In this document: positions 9,675 through 20,247 of the stretch, piece after piece
Layout: every line of letters begins with the position of its first letter
Position numbering within the stretch: position 1 is the stretch's first letter
Origin: Lathyrus oleraceus
Taxonomy: Eukaryota; Streptophyta; Magnoliopsida; Fabales; Fabaceae
NCBI RefSeq assembly: GCF_024323335.1
Contig: NC_066580.1
Span: 141,040,188 to 141,104,187 of the forward strand
DNA: 64,000 nucleotides
Reading direction: 5' to 3'
Notes under the pieces: generated by a model
Databases searched by the model: none
What the model saw: the letters and a program-made list of their open reading frames with translations, nothing else
Told to the model about the DNA's origin: nothing
Position numbers and translations under genes: made by a program

Positions 9675-9785
9675 TGTAAATGATATAAATTTTTATAATT
9701 TATAGTAAATATAAACTATTAAATTAAAACTAATTTTAAAAAAAAAAAAACATATTAAATATTTTAAAAAAAATAAATCATTTTA

Positions 9786-9890
9786 AGGGTAGGCGCCACT
9801 CCTAGTGGCGACTTGCCCTACCGCTTAAGCGTAGGCGCCAACTAGGGTGGCGCCTTAGTTCATTTTAGGGCCAAAAATGGCCATTTTTGG
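9786..9890. other. Cluster of GGCGCC hairpins and a 20-bp palindrome near the MULE right end
   Basis: CGCCACT/AGTGGCG around a 3-base loop and GGCGCCA/TGGCGCC around a 7-base loop lie side by side at 9786-9855. At 9871-9890 CCAAAAATGG is followed directly by its own complement, CCATTTTTGG. The region is otherwise AT-rich and non-coding. Confidence 0.75.
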
Positions 9891-9947
9891 AATTTTTTTT
9901 AAATTTTAGTTATTTTTGAAATTTTTTTTAAAAAATTGGATAATTAA

Positions 9948-11890
9948 AAAAAATACCACTTTCACCTTGGGCATAGTGAGAGTATTTTGAAAATAACAAA
10001 AACAAACATATTACTTTGATAAGTGAATAACAGAAGGAACATCAACAACAATCCAGTTTTGGCACATTGATCCACGTGTCACAAAGTTTGGCACTCCTTG
10101 CTCTTCATCGTCTTCTAAAATTGCGGCAGCAGACTAATCTTTGGAATGAATAAAGCCAGCATTGTGAAACACCTCTTGAATTGGCTTCAAATTTCTTCGG
10201 GATGAACCAAGTGAAAAACCCAAACCAACTCTATTCTTGTTTTTGCAAACTCAACAATTTGTCCACACTTAGAAGATTGACCATTTTTCAACACATGTTA
10301 GGCATCCTTCAAGGATGACATGGATTCCTCATTTTTCTTAACAACAATATTATCAATAGAAAGAGCTTGGATCGAAGTTACCTTAGCTTTTTCGTCATCA
10401 ATGTATGAAAATGAAGAAATGTGAGTCACCAACATAGCCTGCTCGCCACCCATGATCACTAACTTCCCATTCTTCACAAACTTCAACTTCTGGTATAGAG
10501 TTGATGTAACTTCCCTAGCTTCATGAATCCACGGACGTCCTAAGACACAACTATAGACGAGATGAAGATCCATCACTTGAAAAATGATCTGAAATAAGCA
10601 TGGACCTATCTTCATTGGGAGATCAACTTCCCCAATTATAGTCTTCCTTGAGCCATCGAAGGCTTTCACAAAAACTCCACCGAATCTCATCGGAGCACCT
10701 TGATAAGCAAGCTTGGATAGAGTGTACTTGGGCATAACATTTAAAGAAGTACCGGTGTCCACCAACATATTGTACATGGCATCTTCTTGACAATTCATAG
10801 AGATATCAAGAGCCAAATTATGGTTCCTCCCTTTCTCAGGCATCTCTTCATCACTAAAGCTTATATTGTTACATGTAGTAATATTGGCCACAATGCCATC
10901 AAATTGATTAATTGTTACATCGTGGTCCACATAAGCTTGCTCCAAGACCCTCTGCAACGCCTCTCGGTGAGCTTCTGAACTCATTAGCAAAGATAGGACG
11001 TATATCTTAGACGGGGTGTGCAACAACTGGTCCATCACATTGAAATCACATCTCTTAATCAATTTCAACACTTCATCTTAATTAGCATTATGATTCACAC
11101 TGCTGGATTACCTGGTTCGCATAATAAGGGTTTTCTCTTAAGTTGATTTCTCTACCACAACATCTTCAGTCCTCTTAGGAGCTGCAGTAGCAAATACCCG
11201 ACCACTTCAGGTCACACCACTTACATCGGCAATGTTCATAATATATGAAAAAGAAGGAATATACACCTCTTTGTCCTCTTCCACCATAGTAGCATTATAC
11301 TTGTAAGGCACAACTTTATCAAATTCGTAAGGCGTAGGACCCGCCAAATGAATAACCAACGGAGAAACATTAGTCTTCTGACCATCATATGCAATCACGA
11401 CTAGTTCTGGGAGATTAAAACGAGGAACTATGATGTTTACCTCATACTCATCTTCATTTCTATCCCTCGTAACCTGAATTAGGTTATGATCCAACATTTC
11501 TTGTAAGTCCTTTTTCACTACAGCACATCCTTAGGGATCTCTAGAGCATACATGACAAGAAGCATAGTCATGTTCATAATAGCACAATTCACATAACTTA
11601 GCATGCATTTCAATCAAGGATCTTCTAATTAGATTAACGTAAAAAACTCGGTACTTTCCTGGACATCCTTGAACCATATTCACAATTGTATTCCCATGTT
11701 TGGGCAGCAGATTAACTTGTACATTGGGACTAGATTCTTCAAATGACAAGACACCACTTTGCATTAAACTTCTTACCTTAGCTTTCAAAGCTAAAAAATT
11801 CTCAATATCATGGCTAGGTGCTCCTTGGAGGAATGCACAATGTTGATCAGGTTTATACCACCACCGAAGCTCTTTCGGAACAGCTGGTGG
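9948..11890 (-). mobile_element. Ogre-D: gag-pro fragment of a second Ogre (Ty3/gypsy, Tat lineage)
   Basis: Minus-strand sequence equivalent to late gag, protease and the start of the pro-RT spacer of Ogre-A and Ogre-C. It begins inside gag at 11890, joined directly to Ogre-A integrase, and is cut at about 9948 by or at the MULE. It therefore lies downstream of Ogre-A in element orientation, in an order (INT then gag) no single Ogre has. Confidence 0.85.
10260..11890 (-). pseudogene. Ogre-D gag C-terminus and protease remnant
   Basis: Reading leftwards: WYKPDQHCAFLQGAP (gag C-terminal region, about 11840), then the gag-pro linker in three open pieces (11788-11531, 11518-11207, 11071-10298) separated by stops or frame changes. 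The retroviral-type aspartic protease has LVDTGTSLNV near 10760 (the usual DTGS is DTGT here, the catalytic Asp and Gly are kept), then VKAFDGSRKTIIGEVDLP and the SCVLGRPWIHEA segment of the second lobe. After 10298 the frame decays into the pro-RT spacer. Not functional as a gene. Confidence 0.85.
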
Positions 11891-12285
11891 AAACGATGTC
11901 CGCTCGAAGCTTTGGGATCAATCATGCCAATCATATCAATTCCCCACATGGATAAGGGCCATGGAGAGGAAATGGCATTCAACAGTATCGGAGGAACATG
12001 AATCTTATCTGCATAGATTTGACACTTGTGGCATTTCTTCACAAACTTGCAATAATCAGATTCCATTGTCAGCCAATAGTAACCTGCTCTCAACATCTTC
12101 TTTGACATATCATGTCCATTGGAATGGGTACCAAAAGAACCTTCATGGACTTCAGTCATTAATAGGTCTGCTTCGTGTCTATCCACGCATCTGAGCAAAA
12201 CCATATCGAAGTTTCTCTTGTAAAACACATCACCATTCAAGTAGAAGTTTCCGGCTAATCTTTTCAAAGTCTTCTTATCTTTCAA
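11891..12285 (-). pseudogene. Ogre-A integrase N-terminal part
   Basis: Contains the HHCC zinc-binding module: histidines in EVHEGSFGTHSNGH and cysteines in KKCHKCQIY, then the start of the catalytic core, WGIDMIG, with the first DDE aspartate. The frame then crosses at 11890/11891 into gag sequence. The second Asp, the Glu and the C-terminal domain are absent. Confidence 0.88.
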
Positions 12286-14004
12286 AGATGTCCCAGGTAG
12301 CTAACTCTGACTTTGGAGGAAACACATGATATCAAAATACCATGGCTTTTCATCCTTGATCTCTTCACAAACAAATTGGGAACTTCATTCCAAAATTTCA
12401 CCACAATCATTGAAGCCATAGTTGCAAGAGCATCTGTCGTCCGATTTTCATCTCGAGGGATATGATGAAACTCAACCTTTGTAAATAAAGTTAAAATCCT
12501 CCTCGCGTAGTCTTTATATGGTATCAATCCGGGTTGATTCTTCTCCCATTTACCTTTGATCTGATTCACGACCAAAGTCGAATCTCCATATACGCTAAGA
12601 TACTTGATTCTGAGATAAATGGCCTCTTCAAGCCCCATAATGCAAGCTTCATACTCAACCATTTAGTTTGTACACTTGAAGGTCAATCTAGATGTAAACA
12701 GAAAATGAGTGTCTTGAGGAGTAATAATTACTGCGCCAATGCCATTACCATACGAATTAACAGCTCCATCAAATACCATGCCCTAACAGGAACCAAGTTC
12801 TGGTCCTTCTTCAAGCAATGGTTCATCACAATCTTTCATATTCAAGTACAAAATCTCTTCATCGGGAAAATCGTACTGCATTAACTGATAATCTTCAATC
12901 GGTTGGTGAGCCAAATGGTCAGCCAAGACACTACCTTTAATAACTTTCTGAGATTGGTATTCAATATCGTACTCAGATAACAACATCTGCCAACGAGCAA
13001 TTCTCGCAGTTAAAGTAGGCTTCTCAAAAATGTACTTGATTGGATTCATTTTGGATATCAACCAAGTAGTATGATTCAACATATATTGGTGCATACACTT
13101 AGCAGCCCAAGCCAATGTATAACATGTCTTTTCAAGCATAGAATACCGAGTCTCACATTTGGTGAACTTCTTACTGAGGTAGTAAATTGCATACTCTTTC
13201 TTTCCAGATTCCTCTTGCTGACCAAGAACACAACCCCTACTCTCTTCAAACACAGACAAATACATGATCAAGGCTCTTTTTTCAACAGGAGGAGACAGAA
13301 TCGGAGGTTCAAGCAGATACTCTTTGATACTATCAAAAGATTTATCGAAATCCTCGGTCCAATCACAAGACTGATCTTTCTGAAGAAGCTTGAATATAAG
13401 CGCACATGTGGCACTCATATGTGATATAAATCTTGAGATATAATTCAAACGACCGAGAAAACCTCTGACTTGCTTTTCGGTTTTAGGCGCAGGCATCTCT
13501 TGTATTACTTTGACCTTGGCAGGATCAACTTCAATACCCCTCTCGCTGAAAATAAATCCCAACAATTTACCAGAACGAACACCAAAAGTACACTTATTGG
13601 GGTTCAAGCGGTGTTTGTATTTCCTTAAACGCTGGAATAACTTCAATAAATGCTCAACATTTTCTTCTTCATTACTTGATTTGGCAATCATATTATCAAC
13701 ATAAACTTCAATCTCTTTATGCATCATATCTTGAAAAAAAGTAGTCATAACTCTCTGGTATGTTGCACCAACATTCTTTAGACCGAAAGGCATCACTCTA
13801 TTACAGAATGTTCCCCAGGGTGTAATGAATATGGTCTTCTCCATATCTTCAGGTGCCATCTTGATCTGATTATAACAGAAAATCCATCCATAAACAAAAG
13901 ACTTTGAATTTAGCTGTATTGTCTACCAGCATATCAATGTGTGGCAGAGGAAAATTATCTTTCGTACTAGCTTTGTTCAAATCTCTATAATCAACACACA
14001 TGTG

Positions 14005-14196
14005 TGTAGGATCAAGCGCTTACCACTGAGCTAAAAGCAATTGCTGTTAGTGAGGGTGCAACTTTATTTCCTTATAGTATGAGCCCTCAGGGGCTGCACC
14101 TAAAGCGAGGTTTGTAAGCTCCCTCTAAGAGCCATGGGTTGGGATGTTAAGCCCATTCGAATCCCTAAGGGTGATGCTGGATTTATTTATCTAACA
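14005..14196 (-). repeat. TRIM 3' LTR
   Basis: 192 bp. It lies on the PPT side, so it is the 3' LTR in minus-strand orientation. Differs from its partner by an A/C near 14060 and an A/C near 14130. Confidence 0.93.
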
Positions 14197-14221
14197 ATCT
14201 CCCCCCCAGTGTCAGCCGGGG

Positions 14222-14285
14222 GGATTCGAACCCATGACCATGCTCTGATACCACTTGTAGGATCAAGCGCTTACCACTGAGCTAA
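14222..14285 (-). promoter_or_regulatory. tRNA-like RNA polymerase III box A and box B across the TRIM LTR/PBS junction
   Basis: On the minus strand TTAGCTCAGTGG (14285-14274, in the 5' LTR) matches a tRNA box A, and GGGTTCGAATCC (14233-14222, in the internal region) matches box B. About 50 nt separate their starts, within the range of tRNA genes. The PBS lies between them. Alternative: the box B match is part of an extended complement to the T arm of the primer tRNA, since TTCGAA is self-complementary. Confidence 0.55.
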
Positions 14286-14447
14286 AAGCAATTGCTGTTA
14301 GTGAGGGTGAAACTTTATTTCCTTATAGTATGAGCCCTCAGGGGCTGCACCTAAAGCGAGGTTTGTAAGCTCCCTCTAAGCGCCATGGGTTGGGATGTTA
14401 AGCCCATTCGAATCCCTAAGGGTGATGCTGGATTTATTTATCTAACA
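14256..14447 (-). repeat. TRIM 5' LTR
   Basis: 192 bp, next to the PBS, so the 5' LTR. Starts TGTTAGATAAATAAATCC on the minus strand and ends GATCCTACA. Confidence 0.93.
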
Positions 14448-14926
14448 ATGTGTACATTTCCTTCCTTCTTCGGAACATGCACAATATTGGCCACCCACTA
14501 CGGATATTCGGAGGTAACAAGAAAACCAACATCAATCTACTTTTACACTTCCTCTTTGATCTTAACTGACATATCAGGATGAGTTCTTCTCAACTTCTGC
14601 TTAATCGGCGAGCATTCTGGCTTCAATGAGAATCTATGCTCCACAATCTCAGAATCTAACCTAGGCATGTCTTGATAGGACCAAGCAAACACATCATAAT
14701 AATCTCGAAGGAGATCAATCAACCCCTTCTTAGCTTCTGGATACCCAAGTTGACTAATTTAATCTGTTCTTTGAACGATTGAATGGCTTTTTATGGGTGC
14801 TCAAGTAAACGAGATAATTCATCAGATACTTCTTCATCATCAATCTCTTCCTAAACTTCAAACACGGAGAAATTAAAGTTTGGAGAGGGAGTAGGATCAT
14901 TGTATTTAATGGGTTTGAGAACCAAC

Positions 14927-15020
14927 ATGCATAATGATTTTATATTTTGATTTTAGAGAAGTGGAATGTGAACAAATATTATGCAAATGGAAGGTTTAGT
15001 ATTTTTTTTTTTGTGATTAC
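14927..15020 (-). other. Ogre-A pro/RT intron with mutated 3' splice site
   Basis: The donor, ATG then GTAATCACAAAA at 15020, is identical to that of Ogre-C. The acceptor, TTATGCAG in Ogre-C, reads TTATGCAT here (change at 14927). Length 94 nt against 101 nt in Ogre-C. Ogres are known to carry an intron between pro and RT. Confidence 0.65.
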
Positions 15021-15423
15021 CATTTTCATAAAAGTAAAAAGTAAAAATAAAACATCACAAATATGGATGAATAAAAATTGTAGCTTATTGATGATAATTA
15101 GTAAAATACCCAAGAATGTTCACTTCTCCCTTAGGAATTGGAGAAGGATTTTTATTAAGAAATGAAAACATATTACTTAGAGCGATGAATAACAGTAGGA
15201 ACATCAACAACAATCCAATTGTTGCAAGTCTGGCCATGCGTCACAAATCTGGCGCAAGCTTCACCTTCATCATCACTGTCTTCAATCACGGCAGCTGAGT
15301 GTTGATCATTCCCATGAATGAACCCTTAACTGCGGAAACTTGGTTGCACAACTACAGTTCTGGTGTTGAACAGCCGTGATTGAAATCCCAATCCAGCCCT
15401 ATTCTTGTTCTTAGCAATCTCTA
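15021..15423 (-). other. Ogre-A protease tail and pro-RT spacer
   Basis: Shifted frame after a one-base change near 15492. It still matches the Ogre-C segment with IHGN, FVTHG and NNW before the spacer. No independent gene. Confidence 0.6.
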
Positions 15424-18400
15424 TCATACGACCTCATTGATCAATATTGCCAGCCACAATAGCCTTTTGTGCATCTTTTGAAGAAGACATGGTGCCCCCA
15501 TTTTCTTCATCTTATCAGCAATAAACAAGGCTTGGAACGGCGTTCCAACCTCCTCCTTAGCTTCAACATCTGTAAAATATGACAAATGGCTTACAAATAA
15601 TGCCTTTTCTCCACCAACAACGACAAGCTTACCAATCTTCACAAATTTTAGTTTTTGGTGTATAGTAGACGTCACTGCTCTAGCTTCATGAATCCATGGC
15701 CTTCCCAACAAGAAACTGTAGGTCAGGTGGATATCCATTACCTGGAAAGTAATTTGGAAATCACTCAGACCTATCTTCACTGGAAGGTCCACTTCACCAA
15801 TGACAGTTTTACGAGAACCGTCGAACGCTTTGACAACCACGCCGATGTACTTCATTGGGGCGCCTTGATAAGAGACTATGGATAAAGTTGATTTTGGTAA
15901 CACGTTCAAAGATGACCTAGTGTCAACCAACACATTGGACAGAGCATCCTCTTTGCAATTCATAGAAATGTGCAGGGCCAAATTGTGATTTCTGCCTTCC
16001 TTAGGAAGCTCTTGATCACAAAAACTCAAGTTATTACAAGAAGTAATTTTGGCAACTATGTGGTCAAACTGATCCACGGTCACATCATGCTCAACACAAG
16101 CCTGTTCCAACACTTTCTGCACTGCCTCTCTATGCGCTTTGGAATTCATCAGTAGTGACAACACGGAGATCTTTGACGGAGTCTGGAGCAGCTGCTCCAT
16201 AAAACTGAATTCGCTTCTCTTAATCAACTTTAGCACATCATCATCATCATTAATCTTTAACTTGCTGGATTCACCAGACTGACATGTTGGAGCACTAACC
16301 GGGTTCTCCACTAGAATCTTTTCTTTCTTACTTGCTACAACATCTTCTACTTCTTTCAGAAAAGCCAAACCAAACACACGACCACTACGGGTCACCTTTG
16401 CAATATCAACAATGTTCACCACGGAGTCTGCAACTGGTAGAGGAAACTCTTGACCATTTTCCATCATTGTGGCATTGTATTGATATGGCACAACTTTATA
16501 TGATGAGTAGGGGACATGGATCGCTAACCGTATAACCAACGGCGATACCGATCTATTGACATTGTTGTTGCTGCTACTATCAAATTGAATAACTACCTGC
16601 TCAAGGGTCTTGAATACATGCACAATCACATTCACATCATCTATATCCCTCGAGTGTTGAATCTGGATTACATTCTCATCCATCAACTTCTGGATATCCC
16701 TCTTGATAATTATACACCCACGAGGGTTAACGCTACAGACTGCACAACCATCATGGTCATGTTCACAATCATTGATCAAACACAAGGTTCTATGCATTTC
16801 CACCAACGACCTACAAATACACTTCACATCAAAAACTCTGAAATTCCATGGAAAGTCGTCCACCATGTTGATAGTAGAATTACCATGAGAAGGCAATGGA
16901 TTAACTTTCACATTTGGTGCTCTATCCTCAAAGGACACCATACCACTCTTTACAAGCTTTTAGACCTCATATTTCAACGGATAACAACTCTCTATATCAT
17001 GGCTAGGGGCTCCCTGGTGAAAAGCACAATGAAGTTCAGGTTTGAACCACCGTGGAAGTGGCTCAGGGATTTGTGGAGGATTTCTTGGTTGGATGAGGTT
17101 CTTGAGAACCAATGATGGGTATAATTATGCATAAGACATAGGAATAGGGTCAAAAGAGACCCTTTTCCTCGCGAAATTTTGTTGGTTATTATTATTGTTG
17201 TTGTTGTAGTTGGTCCTTTGTTGCGGTTGTTGACGTTATTGTTGTTGTTGAATCAGAACTGATTGATTGTTGGAATTATTGGAAAATACAGGAATTACTG
17301 ATGAAACTTGATGTTGATGTTGACGGGGTTGAGAACTCTTTATGACATGAGGCCTCCTCTGCCTCCCCATTGACACTGAATTACTTTCTCCCTCCTTCCT
17401 CTTGGAGAAACTCCCATCATACTTCTTGCTGGACGATGCTTCTTCCTTAGACAAACGTCCTTCATAGACTCCTTCTTCTAGTCTCATCCCCATGTTTACC
17501 ATTTCGGTAAAATCATTGGGGGCACTTGCGATCATACATTCATAATAAAACAAACTCAACATCTTCAAGAAGATCTTCGTCATTTCTTTCTCTTCCAAAA
17601 GTGGACTAATTTGGGCAGCCAACTCCTTCAATCTCTGGGCATACTTTTTGAATGTCTCTTTGTCCTTCTGAGACATAAACCTCAGTTAGTCTCTATCAGG
17701 CGCCATATCCACATTGTATTTGTACTGCTTGACAAAGGCCTCTCCTAAGTCGTTGAACATACGAATGCTTGCATTGTCCAGACCTATATATCATCTTAAG
17801 GCAACTCTAGTCAAACTGTCTTGGAAATAATGAATCAGCGACTGATCATTATCAATCTGAGTAGACATTTTTCTGGCGTACATCACAAGATGGTTGAGAG
17901 GGAAAGTATTCCCTTAATACTTTTCAATGTCAGAGACCTTGAACTTCATCGGGATATTTACATTGGGGACCAGGTAGAGTTTAGCCACATCATTCCCAAA
18001 CAAATATTTTCCTCTTAAAATCTTCAACTCTTTGTGCAACTCAAGGAACTGATCTTTCATTTCGTCCATTTTCTCATACACATTTGGACCCTTAGATGGC
18101 TCATAATGGTAGGTTGTGTCTTTAACACGAGGCAGAGTGTGAACAACAAGTGGTGGCACTGACATGACCGGGCTAGATGCCGACAGAGAAACGAAGGTGG
18201 GTGCATACCCTTATAGCATAAAGTTGGATGGCATCCCCCAAGGGAATCCAGCAGGCATGGAAGGACCGGATTAACTAGCAGCAACAGGGCCAATTAAGGT
18301 AGCAACCTCAAAAATAATAGTCTTCTGGGGAGGAGTTGCGGAAGTTGGTGATGACTGATTCTGTGCAGCAATGGTAGATTCCATCAGCGCCGTTAACCTA

Positions 18401-18525
18401 GAAATCTCATCCGTTATCTCTTTGTTCTCCTGCTCTAGATGCTCCATCCTTCTTGGTTTATTACCGCGAGTGTTATAGGTGTGAGTCAGCTTGGCTGAAG
18501 CACAGAAGAATAACCGATAAGACAT
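15424..18525 (-). pseudogene. Ogre-A gag-protease
   Basis: One frame runs from MSYRLFFCASAKLTHTYNT at 18525 through gag and protease to about 15490, about 1,010 codons, broken by nonsense codons (for example near 18270, 17910, 17690, 17236 and 16940) rather than frameshifts. Gag has an N-terminal coiled-coil (EHLEQENKEITDEISRL), the ELHKELKILRGK helix, the core with QYKYNVDMAPDRD and MSQKDKETFKKYAQR, then a Gln/Asn/His-rich tail with no CCHC knuckle. The protease active site reads LVDTRSSLN: the glycine of DTG is Arg. A final frame change follows near 15492. Confidence 0.88.
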
Positions 18526-18739
18526 CTGGCGAAAGAAAACCTGCTATGCAAATGATGTATGAAATGCAATGTTTTTAATTTCAAGGAACATATGAAGTTC
18601 TATTTGCAAATATATAATAATAGTAATAACAATTTTATTAACCATAAAATCTCTTTTTATTCATAAAATTTGGAAGAATTACACTAAGTACAATTTTCAG
18701 AAACCAAAGTACAAGTACAAGAGAAAAGGAAACTATCAT

Positions 18740-20247
18740 CCTAAGGGTCCCTTAGAAACGGTATCAAATAATCTAACTGTGTGCGCGTACTTCCTTAGGA
18801 TGCGTCGAATCTCGGACTCAAAGGATGTCTTCATTTGAGCCTTCTGAAGAACTAACTGATCAACAATCTTCTTCCAAGCACCGAAAGGCTAAGGCATACT
18901 AGAGGAAGGTAGACCCTCTTCCTCTTTCTGTCTCTTCACTGCTTGGTCTTCAAGAATCTCAATAAGTGCATCCTTGTTTTTTGACTCAAGCTGCAATCCT
19001 TCATGCTTTCGGCTCAAAACATGGAACCACTCTTCCCACATATCTCTTTCTTGCTTCATCTTGGTGAATGCGTCTTCCAACTCCTCTACATCTTGGTTAG
19101 GGAGAGTTGATGGCTCAACCACAACCAAAGACATAGGTCTTTCATAAGCATACGACATCTTCAGCTCCAAAACTCTCTTTTTCAACCAAATAGTGTAAGC
19201 TTCCAAAGCTACATAGTTGCATGGAGCAAGCTCGTATCTTCCCTTCCTATGCACATTATACCAAGCATGTATCATACTTTTCTTTAAAAGTTGGGGATCT
19301 TTACCTTTTTGATAAAATAAACCTTCTAACTGTGTGTTGTTAGGTTTATCTCTAAAGGGGAACCCAAGTCGACGACGAGCCAAAGCAGGGTTGTATTTGA
19401 TTCCTCCTTGTGTACCAATTAGAGGCACATTAGAGAAGTCACCACAACTATCAATAATATCCAAGCTGCCAAATGCAGGATCATACGAAACAATATCATC
19501 ATTAGTGAGAGACATAGGTCTCTGAGACCACCGTAGACATTTGTTGTTCTCCAAAAAAGTAGGCGTCTGAGGCAAGTGCAAAATAAACAACTTGTACAGA
19601 AGAGGAACATATCACACAATAGTCCCACCATATTTGGAATTCCTCAAATGCAAAGAGAAATATATGTCACCCAACAGAGTAGGAACATGATTCCCAATCA
19701 AGAAGATTCTAATGGCGTTAACATCAACAAAATCATCAATGTTAGGGAACAAGGCTAAACCATAGATGAGCAATACAAATATATCCTCAAAAGCATCCAA
19801 ACTACCGGCTTGAGCAAAGACAATAGCTTTACCAATGAGAAATTCATAAGTCAACCCAAGAATACCTCCTTTTTTCACCAAATGAGCATCAATCTCAGAT
19901 TTCTTCAGATTAAGAGCTTCAACTATGATATGAGATCTGGAAATCTCCATCAATCCACTAAAAGGTTCCTTGTCAGATACTAGTATTCCCAAGAGATATG
20001 CATACTCCTCTAACGTAGGTACAAGCTGATAATTGGGAAAAGTGAAGCACCGGTAGAGAGGATCATAGAACTGAACTAAAACACTCAAAAGTCCTTCAAT
20101 CGCGTCAGCAGATAATATAGACAAAAGCTTCACATGACGTTGCTTGAAGTCCAAGGGATATAATACAAAGGATGACAACTTACTTAACTCTTTAAAATTA
20201 GGACATCTGAAACTGTACTTCTTAGTGTTCCTTCGTCCATAATCCAT
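18740..20247 (-). pseudogene. Ogre-A ORF1
   Basis: The extra ORF that Ogres carry upstream of gag. It starts MDYGRRNTKKYSFRCPNF at 20247 and runs about 500 codons in one frame with two nonsense codons (about 19612 and 18889). Features: conserved YDPLYRCFTFPNYQLVPTLE, a hydrophobic stretch with FVLLIYGLALFP, KCLRWSQRPMSL, NPALARRRLGFP, and a C-terminal coiled-coil (QDVEELEDAFTKMKQERDMWEE). Function in the family is unknown; the ORF resembles host-derived DUF-type plant domains. The Ogre-C copy is at 56482. Confidence 0.85.

Larger units (their letters stand above)
3412..9947. mobile_element. Mutator-like element carrying a PMD gene, a MuDR transposase and a small ORF (left end truncated)
   Basis: Seen: a PMD/MAIN-like gene on the minus strand, a MuDR-type transposase on the plus strand diverging from it, a tandem repeat array between them, and a small ORF on the minus strand converging on the transposase. 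The left terminus was removed by the Sirevirus; the right terminus should lie near 9780-9947, where AT-rich and palindromic DNA gives way to Ogre gag-pro sequence. No terminal inverted repeat pair can be shown because one end is missing. Known: PMD domains recur in plant MULEs. Both large genes are broken, so this copy is at best non-autonomous. Confidence 0.7.
14005..14447 (-). mobile_element. Complete TRIM (terminal-repeat retrotransposon in miniature), 443 bp, TSD ATGTG
   Basis: Two 192-bp LTRs (14005-14196 and 14256-14447) differ at two positions I can see and begin and end TGT...ACA. The 59-bp internal part holds, on the minus strand, a PBS matching the initiator tRNA-Met complement (TGGTATCAGAGC, 14253-14242) and a PPT (CTGGGGGGGAG, about 14209-14199). 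ATGTG occurs at 14000-14004 and 14448-14452 as the target duplication, inside the RT codons for the MCVDY motif. No coding capacity; it would depend on another retroelement's proteins. Confidence 0.95.
12282..14926 (-). pseudogene. Ogre-A reverse transcriptase, RNase H and archaeal-type RNase H
   Basis: Read right to left from the intron. The RT N-terminal part lies at 14926-14453; the TRIM (14005-14447) follows; then the core: HMCVDYRDLN (split by the TRIM), FITPWGTFCNRVMPFGLKN near 13830, and the catalytic motif reading YVDN near 13690 instead of YVDD. The connection/RNase H domain continues to a stop near 12783. A second RNase H follows, with FDGAVNSYGNG, a stop before MVEYEAC, GDSTLVVNQIKG and HHIPRDENRTTDAL (12780-12390). 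Two RNase H domains are typical of the Tat/Ogre lineage. Stops, the TRIM and the YVDN change mean no active enzyme. Confidence 0.9.

Noticed and set aside
14210..14289. Possible tRNA gene on the minus strand
   Set aside because: Box A and B matches exist, but acceptor-stem pairing is not evident and the segment is fully explained as TRIM LTR plus PBS and PPT.
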